Source: DATHTC01 sp035456465
Lineage (GTDB): Bacteria; Actinomycetota; Thermoleophilia; Gaiellales; Gaiellaceae
Assembly: GCA_035456465.1 (NCBI GenBank)
Contig: DATIDD010000032.1
Span: forward strand, 1 to 64,000
DNA length: 64,000 nucleotides
Direction: 5' to 3'
The translations under genes and the position numbers were made by a program. Shown here in pieces: positions 7,887 to 15,908 of this stretch (within the stretch, counting starts at the first letter, position 1; the number at the start of each line of letters is the position of its first letter). The notes under the pieces were generated by a model. The model was not told where the DNA came from, did no database searches, and worked only from the letters and a program-made list of their open reading frames with translations.

Positions 7887-8345
7887 TCAGAAGCGGATCG
7901 CGAGCACGCGCGCGCGCCAGGCGCCCCGCGGCGCCTCGACGTCGACCTCGTCGCCGATCCTCGCACCGATGAGGGCCTTCCCGAGCGGCGACACCGGCGA
8001 GACGCCGCCGACGCTCGAGATCTCGACCTCCATCCGCTCGCCGTGCTCGTCCTCGATCTCGACGGTCGCGCCGACCGCGACCGAGCCGTCGGCCGCGGCC
8101 GCCTCCTCGTCGACGATGACCGCCCGGTGGAGCCGGTCGCGGAGCAGCGTGATCTGGCGCTCGAGCAGCCCCTGCTCGTTCTTCGCGGCGTGGTACTCGA
8201 AGTTCTCGGACAGGTCGCCGTAGCCGCGCGCGTGCGCGATCGCGTCCACGGCCGCCTTGCGCCGGGGGCCCTCGAGCTCCGCGAGCTCGCGCTCGAGCTG
8301 CTCCTTCTGGGCGAGGGTCAGGTGCTCCTCGTGCTCACGTGCCAT
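7887..8345 (-). CDS. greA: Transcription elongation factor GreA
   Basis: A 152-residue GreA. The N-terminal coiled coil contains the family signature GYGDLSENFEYHAAKNEQ, whose acidic tip reaches the RNA polymerase secondary channel and stimulates cleavage of backtracked RNA. The C-terminal FKBP-like domain carries GVSPVSPLGKALIGARIGDEV. Length is normal (about 155-160). The ATG sits six bases after a TACCCT -10 hexamer, indicating a leaderless transcript. The VOC gene follows at 7 bases. Confidence 0.95.
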   Translation of the reverse strand: MAREHEEHLTLAQKEQLERELAELEGPRRKAAVDAIAHARGYGDLSENFEYHAAKNEQGLLERQITLLRDRLHRAVIVDEEAAAADGSVAVGATVEIEDEHGERMEVEISSVGGVSPVSPLGKALIGARIGDEVDVEAPRGAWRARVLAIRF

Positions 8346-8351
8346 GCGCGC

Positions 8352-8385
8352 AGGGTAACGACGGCGCGGGGCGCCCGCGTAGACT
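8352..8385. promoter_or_regulatory. Divergent leaderless promoters, greA and small membrane protein
   Basis: On the minus strand TACCCT (8352-8357) lies six bases before the greA ATG; on the plus strand TAGACT (8380-8385) lies nine bases before the ATG at 8395. Both spacings leave at most a two- or three-base leader. Confidence 0.6.
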
Positions 8386-8394
8386 CGGACGACG

Positions 8395-8586
8395 ATGGCC
8401 GCCCGCATCTCGATGGGCATCGTGCTCGCGCTCGGCGTGGCGATCCTCGTCGCGTGGGGCGTCCGCGCGTTCGTGGTGTACGCCTTCTTCGCCGCGATCG
8501 CCGGCGGCGTCGCTTTCGGCGCAGCCCGCGGGGGCGAGTGGATCACGGGCGCGAGCGCACGGCGGTTCCGCGACCACGACCGCTAG
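8395..8586 (+). CDS. Small two-helix membrane protein
   Basis: A 63-residue protein with a short basic N-terminus, one strongly hydrophobic helix (about residues 7-22), and a second Phe/Val/Ala-rich helix (about 26-45), then a basic tail. I recognise no family. A TAGACT -10 hexamer nine bases before the ATG supports expression as a near-leaderless mRNA, divergent from greA. Its last four bases overlap the convergent photolyase gene. Confidence 0.6.
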   Translation: MAARISMGIVLALGVAILVAWGVRAFVVYAFFAAIAGGVAFGAARGGEWITGASARRFRDHDR

Positions 8587-9878
8587 CGGCCGCGCGCCGT
8601 CCGGAAGCGGCGGACGGCCTCCGCGTGGTCGACGATCGGCGGCGGATAGCCGAGCCGGCGCAGGCCGTCCGCGCCGAGCCGCCACGGCTCGTGGATCGTC
8701 TCGGCGGGCAGGTCGGCGAGCTCCGGGACGTAGCGTCGGACGTACGCGCCCGACGGATCGTGCCGCAGTGCCTGGAGGGTCGGGTTGTAGACGCGGTTCG
8801 GCCTCTGGTCGACGCCCGTCCCGGCGACCCACTGCCAGTTCCCGCGGTTGTTGGCCACGTCGCCGTCGACCAGGCGGTCCTCGTACGCCCGCGCGCCCTC
8901 CCGCCAGTCGACGTACAGGTGCTTCACGAGGAACGACGCGGTGACGAGCCGCGCGCGGTTGTGCAGCCACCCCTCGGCCGCGAGCTGCCGCATGCCCGCA
9001 TCCACCAGCGGATACCCGGTCAGGCCCTCCGTCCACGCCGCCAGCCCATCCGGATCGTCGTTCCAGCGGTCGCCGCGCGGCCGGAGGTCGTCGTCGCGCG
9101 TCTCCGGCCGCGCCCGCAGGAGCTGCGCGTAGAAGTCGCGCCAGGCGAGCTGCCGGACGAAGCCGTGCCCGCCGCGCGCCAGCGCCTCCCGCGCGAGCTC
9201 GAGCGGCGAGAGGCACCCGAAGTGCAGGTACGGGGACAGCCGCGAGGTCGCGTTCGCGTCGAGCCGGTCGCGCTCCTCGTCGTACGCGGCGAGGCCGCCC
9301 GACAGCCACGCGCGCATCGCACGGCGGCCGGCCGTCTCGCCGCCTGCCGGGAGCGCGGGGTCGCGGCCGACCGCCGGGAGCCCGCCCGTCTCGACGTCCG
9401 GCGGGAGCCGGAGCGCCCGAGGGGCGTCCTCGGCTCGGCGCCAGGGCTCGCCGAGCCACGCGCGGTGGTACGGCGTGAACACGCGGTAGTGGTCGCCGCC
9501 GGCGGGCACGGGCGCTCCGGTCGGCACGACCGTGACGCCGGGAAAGGCGCGCACGTCGACGGCCCCGCGCAGCGCGGCCTCGCGCCGCTGCGCCGTCGCG
9601 CTCACGTCCGAGGAGAGGTAGACGGCGTCGGGGCCGAGGGCGAGCGCCACCCGGACGGGATCGCCGTGCCGGACCGCGAGCGCGCCGCCGAGGGAACTGC
9701 GCAGGTCGTGGAGCGACTCGAGCAGGAACGCCCTCCGCCGCGGCGCGCCGAACGTCCGCTCGATCGCAGGGTCGTGGACGAAGAGGGGCACGACCTCGTC
9801 CGCCTCGCGGGCGGCGGCGGCGAGAGCGGGGTTGTCGTGGACGCGCAGGTCGCGCGTGAACAGGACGACGGCCCTCAC
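8583..9878 (-). CDS. phr: Deoxyribodipyrimidine photo-lyase (class I)
   Basis: A 431-residue cryptochrome/photolyase family protein. The N-terminal Rossmann domain starts VVLFTRDLRVHDNPAL. The C-terminal FAD-binding domain holds the conserved block WQWVAGTGVDQRPNRVYNPT, plus GWLHNRARLV and LTGYPLVDAGMRQL. Tryptophans of the electron-transfer path appear in this region. It should repair UV cyclobutane pyrimidine dimers using blue light and FADH-. Length is normal. GTG start overlaps the upstream comB-family stop by four bases (GTGA), so the two are translationally coupled. Confidence 0.93.
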   Translation of the reverse strand: MRAVVLFTRDLRVHDNPALAAAAREADEVVPLFVHDPAIERTFGAPRRRAFLLESLHDLRSSLGGALAVRHGDPVRVALALGPDAVYLSSDVSATAQRREAALRGAVDVRAFPGVTVVPTGAPVPAGGDHYRVFTPYHRAWLGEPWRRAEDAPRALRLPPDVETGGLPAVGRDPALPAGGETAGRRAMRAWLSGGLAAYDEERDRLDANATSRLSPYLHFGCLSPLELAREALARGGHGFVRQLAWRDFYAQLLRARPETRDDDLRPRGDRWNDDPDGLAAWTEGLTGYPLVDAGMRQLAAEGWLHNRARLVTASFLVKHLYVDWREGARAYEDRLVDGDVANNRGNWQWVAGTGVDQRPNRVYNPTLQALRHDPSGAYVRRYVPELADLPAETIHEPWRLGADGLRRLGYPPPIVDHAEAVRRFRTARGR

Positions 9879-10558
9879 GCGGCGGTGATCTCTGCCGCGT
9901 CCCCGACCGTGCCCGCCAGGCGCGGCACGACGTCCAGCGCGTCGACGCGCGCGCAGAAGCGGATGTCCTCCTCGAGCCCCGGCGGCCCGTAGGTGCGCGC
10001 GGTGAGGCCCTCCCAGGGGTCGGGGTACGCGCGGGCGAGCAGCTCGGCGGCGACGGCGCCGTCGGTCCGCTCCGCGGCGAGGAGCGCGACGATCCGGCCG
10101 GCGCAGTAGCCGTCGTCGAACGCGAACGCGCCCTTGTACCCGGCGCAGAGGATCGCGACGTCCGCCCCGCGCTGGGCGACGGCCCGCGCGACGGCGCCCG
10201 CGTTGAGGAGCGAGCCGAGCAGCACCTCGTCGCAGCGGTCGGCCGCGGCGAGGATCGCGCTGGTGCCGTTCGTCGTCGAGAGGATGAGCGTCTCGGCGCG
10301 TAGCTCGAGGAACTCCCGCGGCGAGGCGCCGAAATCGAACCCGTGGACACGGACCGCGTCGCGCTCGCCGCCGACGATGCTGTGCGGAAGCTCCGCGCGC
10401 AGCCGCATCGCCTCGTCGATCTCGGCCGCGCAGACCACGCGCCGGTACCCGGAGGCGAGAGCCTGCGCGATCGTCGAGGTCGCGCGCAGGACGTCGACGA
10501 CGACCCCGACCGGCGCCTCGGCCGCCTCCGCGGGTGTGAACGCGACGTGAACGCGCAC
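9875..10558 (-). CDS. comB: 2-phosphosulfolactate phosphatase (ComB family)
   Basis: A 227-residue ComB-like phosphatase. Family motifs are VVVDVLRATST near the N-terminus, GERDAVRVHGFDFGASPREF, LSTTNGTSA and ILCAGYKG. In methanogens ComB removes phosphate from 2-phosphosulfolactate in coenzyme M synthesis; bacterial relatives are widespread, and the substrate here is unproven, so sulfolactate metabolism or another phosphoester is possible. It heads a two-gene unit with the photolyase (4-base overlap). The start codon is six bases after a TAGCGT -10 that overlaps the -10 of the divergent rhomboid gene. Confidence 0.85.
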   Translation of the reverse strand: MRVHVAFTPAEAAEAPVGVVVDVLRATSTIAQALASGYRRVVCAAEIDEAMRLRAELPHSIVGGERDAVRVHGFDFGASPREFLELRAETLILSTTNGTSAILAAADRCDEVLLGSLLNAGAVARAVAQRGADVAILCAGYKGAFAFDDGYCAGRIVALLAAERTDGAVAAELLARAYPDPWEGLTARTYGPPGLEEDIRFCARVDALDVVPRLAGTVGDAAEITAA

Positions 10559-10563
10559 CTCGG

Positions 10564-10570
10564 TACGCTA
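10564..10570. promoter_or_regulatory. Shared divergent -10 element, comB / rhomboid
   Basis: The heptamer TACGCTA reads as TACGCT on the plus strand, six bases before the rhomboid ATG, and as TAGCGT on the minus strand, six bases before the comB start. The two genes start only 17 bases apart, so both mRNAs must be leaderless and the two polymerases would compete for the same site. Confidence 0.6.
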
Positions 10571-10575
10571 GCCCG

Positions 10576-11469
10576 ATGGCGACTGCGGCAGAGACGAGGT
10601 ACTGCTACCGCCATCCGAACCGCGAGACGGGCCTCTCCTGCTCCGAGTGCGGACGGCCGATCTGCACCGACTGCGCGACGTTCGCGCCGGTCGGGATCCG
10701 GTGCCCCGAGCACTCCGGCAAGGCGCATGGCGCGCAGCGCCTGACGACCGGCGTGCGCCGGGCCTCGTTCGAGGGCACCGGCGCGGTCGTCACGAAGGCG
10801 CTGATCGCGGTGAACGTCGCCGTCTACCTGATCGGCGTCGCGCAGGGCGGCTCGCTGGGCGGCAGCGCCGGGACGCTCTACGAGCACGGCGCGCTCGTCA
10901 TCCGCGGGTTCCTGCCGGACGGGACGGCGGTCGGGCTCGCCGAGGGCGAGTGGTGGCGGCTGATCACGTCGACCTTCCTGCACGCGAACCTCGTCCACCT
11001 CGGGATGAACATGCTCATCTTGTGGCTCGTCGGGGGACCACTCGAGTCCGGGATCGGGCGAGGGCGCTTCCTGACGATCTACGTCGTGTCGGGTCTCGCG
11101 GGGTCCGCGGGAGCACTGCTGTTCTCGCCCGACGGCATCACGGTCGGCGCTTCGGGCGCGATCTTCGGCCTCTTCGGAGCAGCCCTCGTGGCCGAGCGCC
11201 AGGGCACCTACCTGCTCGGCGGCAGCGTCATGGGCCTCGTGATCCTCAACTTCGTGCTCACGTTCGCGTTCGCGTCACAGGGGATCTCGGTCGGCGCGCA
11301 CCTGGGCGGCTTCGTCGGCGGCGCGCTCGCGATGCTCGCCCTGACGCGGCTCGGTCGGGGCCACGCGATCTACGGCCATCCCGGGCTGCTCGGGATCGCG
11401 GGCGTGGTCGCCGTCGGCCTCCTGGCCGTCGTCGTCGCCTGGGCGCGCGTGCGCGGCTACACGGCCTAG
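10576..11469 (+). CDS. Rhomboid intramembrane serine protease with N-terminal zinc finger
   Basis: A 297-residue protein. Residues 10-50 hold a B-box-like zinc-binding segment (YCYRHPNRETGLSCSECGRP, then CTDC and CPEH) preceding the membrane domain. The rhomboid core has HANLVHLGMNMLILW, the catalytic Ser in GASGAIFGLFGA near residue 194, and the catalytic His in GAHLGGFVGG near residue 240, with six or seven membrane helices. It should cleave membrane proteins within the bilayer. This zinc-finger plus rhomboid layout is common in actinobacteria. It is a single gene with a leaderless-type promoter; its stop overlaps that of the convergent secreted protein by four bases. Confidence 0.92.
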   Translation: MATAAETRYCYRHPNRETGLSCSECGRPICTDCATFAPVGIRCPEHSGKAHGAQRLTTGVRRASFEGTGAVVTKALIAVNVAVYLIGVAQGGSLGGSAGTLYEHGALVIRGFLPDGTAVGLAEGEWWRLITSTFLHANLVHLGMNMLILWLVGGPLESGIGRGRFLTIYVVSGLAGSAGALLFSPDGITVGASGAIFGLFGAALVAERQGTYLLGGSVMGLVILNFVLTFAFASQGISVGAHLGGFVGGALAMLALTRLGRGHAIYGHPGLLGIAGVVAVGLLAVVVAWARVRGYTA

Positions 11470-12656
11470 CGGCCCGCGTACCGCAGCCGCAGGACGAGCG
11501 TCCTCCCGGTCTCGCCGGTCGGCGACACCGTCGTCAGCTCGAGCCGCGTCGGACGCGCCTGCGTCGCCCGCGCACGTCTCGCGGGCAGCCTGAGCCGGAC
11601 GAGGTTCTGGCCCGCGCGGATCGCGACCGACCGGAGCGGCGCGCCGCCGGCCACCACCCGTAGCGTCCCCGCCCGGCTGGAGAAGAAGTGGAGCGTCAGG
11701 GCCCGGTCGGTCCCGACCGTGACCGTCGACTGCGTGTACAGCGTGAGCGCCGGCGCGGGGACGATCCCGGCCGTCGGCACGACGGGACGCGGGTCGGCGG
11801 CGGGCCATCGGGCCACCCCGGCTTCCGCGGAGGCCGCCCGGCCGTACGCCTGCCACTTCGCCGGCGACATGTCCACCTCGGCCAGGTAAAGCGAGAACCC
11901 CGTCGTCGGTGACGTGGCCAGCATCGTCACGTACTGCTCGGCCGTGACCCGGTAGGCGGACGGGTACGTCCCGAGCGTCGGGTGGACGCGGGCGAGCGGG
12001 AAGTGCCCCTCGGCACCCGCCGCGCACGCTCCCGGCGAGAAGCCGGCGCCGAAGTCGTTGACGTACGCCTGGGGCAGGAAGTCGAAGCCGGCGTCGCGCC
12101 ACGCCGCCCAGTCGAGGTCCTGCTGGTCGGCGCGGCAGTACGACGAGACCGCCGCGGGCAGCTGCGGCAACCGGGCGCGGAACGCGTCGACGAACCGGCG
12201 CGAGCGCCCGAAGCGCTCCGGGCTCTGCGGGCCGTCGCCCGACAGCTTGTACTCGAGCTCCGCGTTCGCGACGTAGAACCCGAGGTCGTACCGCTCGAGG
12301 AGCTGCGCCGCGAGCGCCGCCTCGGCCTCCGGCTGCTCGCGCAGGACCCCCCAGCCGCCGAGGGCGACGTCCGGGCCGGCGGCGGCCCGGAAGCGGTCGA
12401 TCCACCCTACGTCGACCGGGTCCGCGACGAGGCCGTCGTGGAGGATCACGACCGCCCAGCGGAAGCGGTTCGTCCGCAGCGTCCGGCCGAGCTCGGTCGG
12501 GTCGACGTGTCCCTCGTTGTGGACGAACGCGCCCGCTCCGTCCCACGCGACGGTGACCGCGGAGGCGGAGGCGCGGTCGGCCGCGGCAGGCGCCGACTGG
12601 GTGAGCAGGGCCGCCGCGAGCACGGCCGCGAGCGAGAGCGCGACACGGGTGCCCAC
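11466..12656 (-). CDS. Secreted glycoside-hydrolase-like protein of unknown function
   Basis: A 396-residue exported protein with a clear signal peptide (cleavage around residue 26). The mature N-terminal about 240 residues alternate strands and helices as in a TIM barrel (GAFVHNEGHVDPTEL, RWAVVILHDG, VALGGWGVL, LGFYVANAELEYK, FDFLPQAYVNDFG, TGFSLYLAEVDM), with acidic residues at strand ends that could form a glycosidase-type active site. The C-terminal 110 residues look like an Ig-like beta domain. I do not recognise a named family; a cell-wall or polysaccharide hydrolase is a guess from fold. It is separated from ppdK by a terminator hairpin. Confidence 0.65.
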   Translation of the reverse strand: MGTRVALSLAAVLAAALLTQSAPAAADRASASAVTVAWDGAGAFVHNEGHVDPTELGRTLRTNRFRWAVVILHDGLVADPVDVGWIDRFRAAAGPDVALGGWGVLREQPEAEAALAAQLLERYDLGFYVANAELEYKLSGDGPQSPERFGRSRRFVDAFRARLPQLPAAVSSYCRADQQDLDWAAWRDAGFDFLPQAYVNDFGAGFSPGACAAGAEGHFPLARVHPTLGTYPSAYRVTAEQYVTMLATSPTTGFSLYLAEVDMSPAKWQAYGRAASAEAGVARWPAADPRPVVPTAGIVPAPALTLYTQSTVTVGTDRALTLHFFSSRAGTLRVVAGGAPLRSVAIRAGQNLVRLRLPARRARATQARPTRLELTTVSPTGETGRTLVLRLRYAGR

Positions 12657-12688
12657 GCTCCGGGGATCGGCGCCCCGTCAAGGCCGCT

Positions 12689-12708
12689 CGTCCCTCGAAG
12701 GAGGGACG
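12689..12708 (-). terminator. Hairpin downstream of ppdK
   Basis: Inverted repeat CGTCCCTC / GAGGGACG (8 bp) with a GAAG tetraloop, 27 bases beyond the ppdK stop on its strand. No U-tract follows. Confidence 0.5.
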
Positions 12709-12734
12709 GGCCCGCCATCGGGCGCAGCGGCCGG

Positions 12735-15347
12735 CTAGCCGCCGGCGGCCGCGTACACCGCGCCGCGCTCGGTCAGGGCCGCCTGCGCCGCCGCGAGCCG
12801 GGCGAGCGGGACGCGGTAGGGCGAGCAGGAGACGTAGTCGAGCCCGATCTCGTGGCAGAAGGCCACGGACGCAGGCTCACCGCCGTGCTCGCCGCAGATG
12901 CCCATCTTCAGCTCCTTGACCGTCAGCGCCCGCTCGCGCGCGATCCGCATCAGGTCGCCGACGCCGCTCCGGTCGAGCGTCTCGAACGGGTTCTGCTGGA
13001 GCACGCCCGTCTCCAGGTACTGCGTCAGGAACTTGCCCTCGGCGTCGTCGCGCGAGAAGCCGAGCGCGGTCTGCGTCAGGTCGTTGGTGCCGAACGAGAA
13101 GAAGTCCGCGTGCTCGGCGATCTCGTCCGCCCGCACGCAGGCGCGCGGCAGCTCGATCATCGTCCCGCACAGGTACTCGCCCGCGCCCTCCTCCTCGGCC
13201 ACGCGAACGGTGAGCTCGCGCAGGCGCCGCAGCTCCTCGCCGAACCCGACCAACGGATGCATGATCTCGACGAGCGGCGGGTTCCCGGTGCGCTCCTCCA
13301 CCGCCTTCGCCGCGCGGATGATCGCGCGCACCTGCGTCTCGTAGACCTCCGGCCACTGGAGGCCGAGCCGGCAGCCGCGCGTGCCGAGCATCGGGTTGGC
13401 CTCCTGCAGCGCCCGGATCCGCTGGCGCATGCGGTCGTCCGTCGCCTCCTCGATCGGGGGCAGGAACTCGTGCAGGGGCGGGTCGAGCAGCCGGATCGTC
13501 ACCGGCAGGCCGGCCATCGCCTCGAAGATGCCCTCGAAGTCGGACTGCTGCATCGGCAGCAGCCGCTCGAGGGCAGCGCGGCGGCCCTCCTCGTTCTCGG
13601 CCATGATCATCTCGCGCACGACCGGAAGCCGGTCCGCCGCCATGAACATGTGCTCGGTGCGGCAGAGGCCAATGCCCTGTGCACCGAAGTCGCGGGCCTT
13701 CGCCGCGTCCTCCGGCGTGTCCGCGTTCGCACGCACCTGCAGGCGCCGCATCTCGTCGGCCCAGCCGAGGATCGTCTGGAGGTCCTCGTTGATCTGCGGC
13801 GGCACGAGCGGGACCTCGCCGATGATCACGCCGCCGGTGCCGCCGTCGATCGTCAGCACGTCGCCCTCGTGCAGCTCGTGGCCGGCGATCCGGGCCACCT
13901 TCGCGGCGACGTCGACGTGGAGCGCCTCGCAGCCGGCGACGCAGGGCTTGCCCATCCCGCGCGCGACGACGGCGGCGTGCGACGTCATGCCGCCGTGGGC
14001 GGTGAGGATGCCCTTCGCCTGGATCAGCCCGTGGATGTCGTCCGGCGTCGTCTCCCAGCGGACGAGGATCACCGGCTCGTGCTGGCCCTGCTCGGCCGCC
14101 GTATCGGCGTCGAGGACGATCTTCCCCGAGGCGGCGCCCGGTGAGGCGTTGAGCCCGCGGGCGACGACCTCGTACCGCGCGGTCGGGTCGAGCATCGGGT
14201 GCAGCAGCTGGTCGAGCTGGCCGGCGTCGATCCGCGCGACGGCGTCGTCGCGCGAGATGAGCCCCTCCTCCGTCATCGAGACCGCCGCCTTCAAGGCGGC
14301 CGCGGCCGTCCGCTTCGCGCTGCGCGTCTGGAGCAGGTACAGCGTCCCGGACTCGACCGTGAACTCGATGTCCTGCATGTCGCGGTAGTGCTCCTCGAGG
14401 CGGCTCATCGTCGCGAGCAGCTGCTCGTAGGCCTCCGGGAGCACGTCCCCCAGCCGCTCGAGCGGCTCGGGGGTGCGGATCCCCGCGACGACGTCCTCGC
14501 CCTGCGCGTTGACGAGGAACTCCCCGTAGACGCCCTGCTCGCCGGTGGAGGGGTCCCGCGTGAAGCAGACGCCGGTGGCGCAGTCGTCGCCCTTGTTGCC
14601 GAAGACCATCTGGACGACGTTCACCGCCGTGCCGAGGTCGTCCGGGATCCCGTGCGCGCGGCGGTAGACCTGCGCCCGCGGCGTGTCCCAGGAGTCGAAG
14701 ACGCCCCGCACCGCACGCCGGAGCTGCTCGCGCGGATCCTGCGGGAACTCGCGCCCCAGCTCGTTCGCGTAGATCGTCTTGAACTGCGCGGACAGCGCCG
14801 CGAGGTCGTCGGCGTCGAGATCGGTGTCCAGGTCGGCGCTCCGCTCGCGCTTCAGGTCGCGGAGCGCGGACTCGAAGCGCTCGCCGTCGATCCCCTCGAC
14901 CACCTCGCCGTACATCTGGATCAGCCGGCGGTACGAGTCGTGCGCGAACCGCGGGTTCCCGGTGACGCGTGCGACTCCCTCGACCGCCTCGTCGGTGAGT
15001 CCGAGGTTGAGGATCGTGTCCATCATCCCCGGCATCGAGATCGCGGCGCCGGAGCGCACGGACAGGAGCAGGAGCCGGTCGGGATCGCCGAAGCGCAGGC
15101 CGCTGCGCTCCTCGAGGCGCGCGATGTGCTCGTCGACCTCCTCGTCGAGGCCGTCGGGGACGCGCCCGCCGGAGGCCATGTAGGCGCGGCAGGCGTCGGT
15201 CGTGATCGTGAACCCGCCGGGAACGGGGATGCCCAGCTGCGTCATCTCGGCGAGGCCGATGCCCTTGCCGCCGAGGAGCTCGCGGCCCCCGTCGGTCGGC
15301 TCGTCGAAGTCGTAGACGTACTTGGTGGTGGGGATCGTGTCGGTCAT
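12735..15347 (-). CDS. ppdK: Pyruvate, phosphate dikinase
   Basis: An 870-residue PPDK, which interconverts pyruvate + ATP + Pi and phosphoenolpyruvate + AMP + PPi. The N-terminal ATP-grasp domain begins with KYVYDFDEPTDGGRELLGGK. The swivelling domain has GGMTSHAAVVARGMGKPC with the phospho-histidine near residue 455 and the adjacent regulatory Thr. The C-terminal PEP-utilising barrel has GTNDLTQTALGFSRDDAE and the catalytic Cys in CGEHGG. The ATG at 15347 gives the normal family start. The matching regulator PpsR, which phosphorylates that Thr, is encoded 2.2 kb away. Probably used in gluconeogenesis or PPi-linked glycolysis. Confidence 0.96.
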   Translation of the reverse strand: MTDTIPTTKYVYDFDEPTDGGRELLGGKGIGLAEMTQLGIPVPGGFTITTDACRAYMASGGRVPDGLDEEVDEHIARLEERSGLRFGDPDRLLLLSVRSGAAISMPGMMDTILNLGLTDEAVEGVARVTGNPRFAHDSYRRLIQMYGEVVEGIDGERFESALRDLKRERSADLDTDLDADDLAALSAQFKTIYANELGREFPQDPREQLRRAVRGVFDSWDTPRAQVYRRAHGIPDDLGTAVNVVQMVFGNKGDDCATGVCFTRDPSTGEQGVYGEFLVNAQGEDVVAGIRTPEPLERLGDVLPEAYEQLLATMSRLEEHYRDMQDIEFTVESGTLYLLQTRSAKRTAAAALKAAVSMTEEGLISRDDAVARIDAGQLDQLLHPMLDPTARYEVVARGLNASPGAASGKIVLDADTAAEQGQHEPVILVRWETTPDDIHGLIQAKGILTAHGGMTSHAAVVARGMGKPCVAGCEALHVDVAAKVARIAGHELHEGDVLTIDGGTGGVIIGEVPLVPPQINEDLQTILGWADEMRRLQVRANADTPEDAAKARDFGAQGIGLCRTEHMFMAADRLPVVREMIMAENEEGRRAALERLLPMQQSDFEGIFEAMAGLPVTIRLLDPPLHEFLPPIEEATDDRMRQRIRALQEANPMLGTRGCRLGLQWPEVYETQVRAIIRAAKAVEERTGNPPLVEIMHPLVGFGEELRRLRELTVRVAEEEGAGEYLCGTMIELPRACVRADEIAEHADFFSFGTNDLTQTALGFSRDDAEGKFLTQYLETGVLQQNPFETLDRSGVGDLMRIARERALTVKELKMGICGEHGGEPASVAFCHEIGLDYVSCSPYRVPLARLAAAQAALTERGAVYAAAGG

Positions 15348-15376
15348 CGGGGCGGATCTTTCCACACGGCGGGGGC

Positions 15377-15382
15377 GATACT
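15377..15382 (+). promoter_or_regulatory. Leaderless -10 of P-loop kinase / LigD operon
   Basis: GATACT lies seven bases before the GTG at 15390. The gap to the divergent ppdK start is only 42 bases. Confidence 0.45.
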
Positions 15383-15389
15383 GCGGATC

Positions 15390-15908
15390 GTGCGACGGGT
15401 GGTCGTGATCGGCAGCGCGAGCGGGAACGGGAAGACGACGCTGGCACGCGCGCTGGCGACGCGCCTCGACGTGCCGTGGGTCGAGCTCGACGCGCTCGTC
15501 CACGGGCCCGGCTGGACGGAGACGCCCGACGAGGAGCTCCGCGCGCGGGTCGAGCCGCTGGTGGCCTCCGACGGCTGGGTGATCGACGGCGCGTACCGGC
15601 GAAAATTGGGGGACATCGTGCTCGTGTCTGCAGACACGGTCGTCTGGCTCGACCTGCCGGTGCGGGTCTGGCTGCCGCGCCTGCTCCGGCGCAGCGTGCG
15701 GCGGCTGCGCGGACAGGAGGCGCTCTGGAACGGGAACCGCGAGTCCGTGCGCGGCGTCTTCCTCGGCTGGAACGCGCTCGTCCCTTGGGCGCTGCGCGCG
15801 CACGTGCGGCGCCGGCGCGTCTACCCGCGGGCGCTCGCGGCGTACCGTGTCGTGCGGCTGCGCAGCGTCGACGAGGTCCGCGCCTTCGTCGCCGGAGCCG
15901 GCCGGTGA
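15390..15908 (+). CDS. P-loop kinase-like protein (adenylate-kinase / topology-modulation type)
   Basis: A 172-residue P-loop NTPase. The Walker A motif is GSASGNGKTT near residues 8-17, followed by WVELDALVHGPGWTETPDEE, where the acidic residues resemble the substrate-binding part of small nucleotide kinases and FlaR/topology-modulation proteins. RRSVRRLRGQEALWNGN is a typical lid segment of that group. The substrate is unknown. The GTG start is seven bases after a -10 hexamer. Its TGA overlaps the GTG of the downstream polymerase gene, so the two are co-translated, hinting at a shared nucleotide- or DNA-related role. Confidence 0.72.
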   Translation: MRRVVVIGSASGNGKTTLARALATRLDVPWVELDALVHGPGWTETPDEELRARVEPLVASDGWVIDGAYRRKLGDIVLVSADTVVWLDLPVRVWLPRLLRRSVRRLRGQEALWNGNRESVRGVFLGWNALVPWALRAHVRRRRVYPRALAAYRVVRLRSVDEVRAFVAGAGR

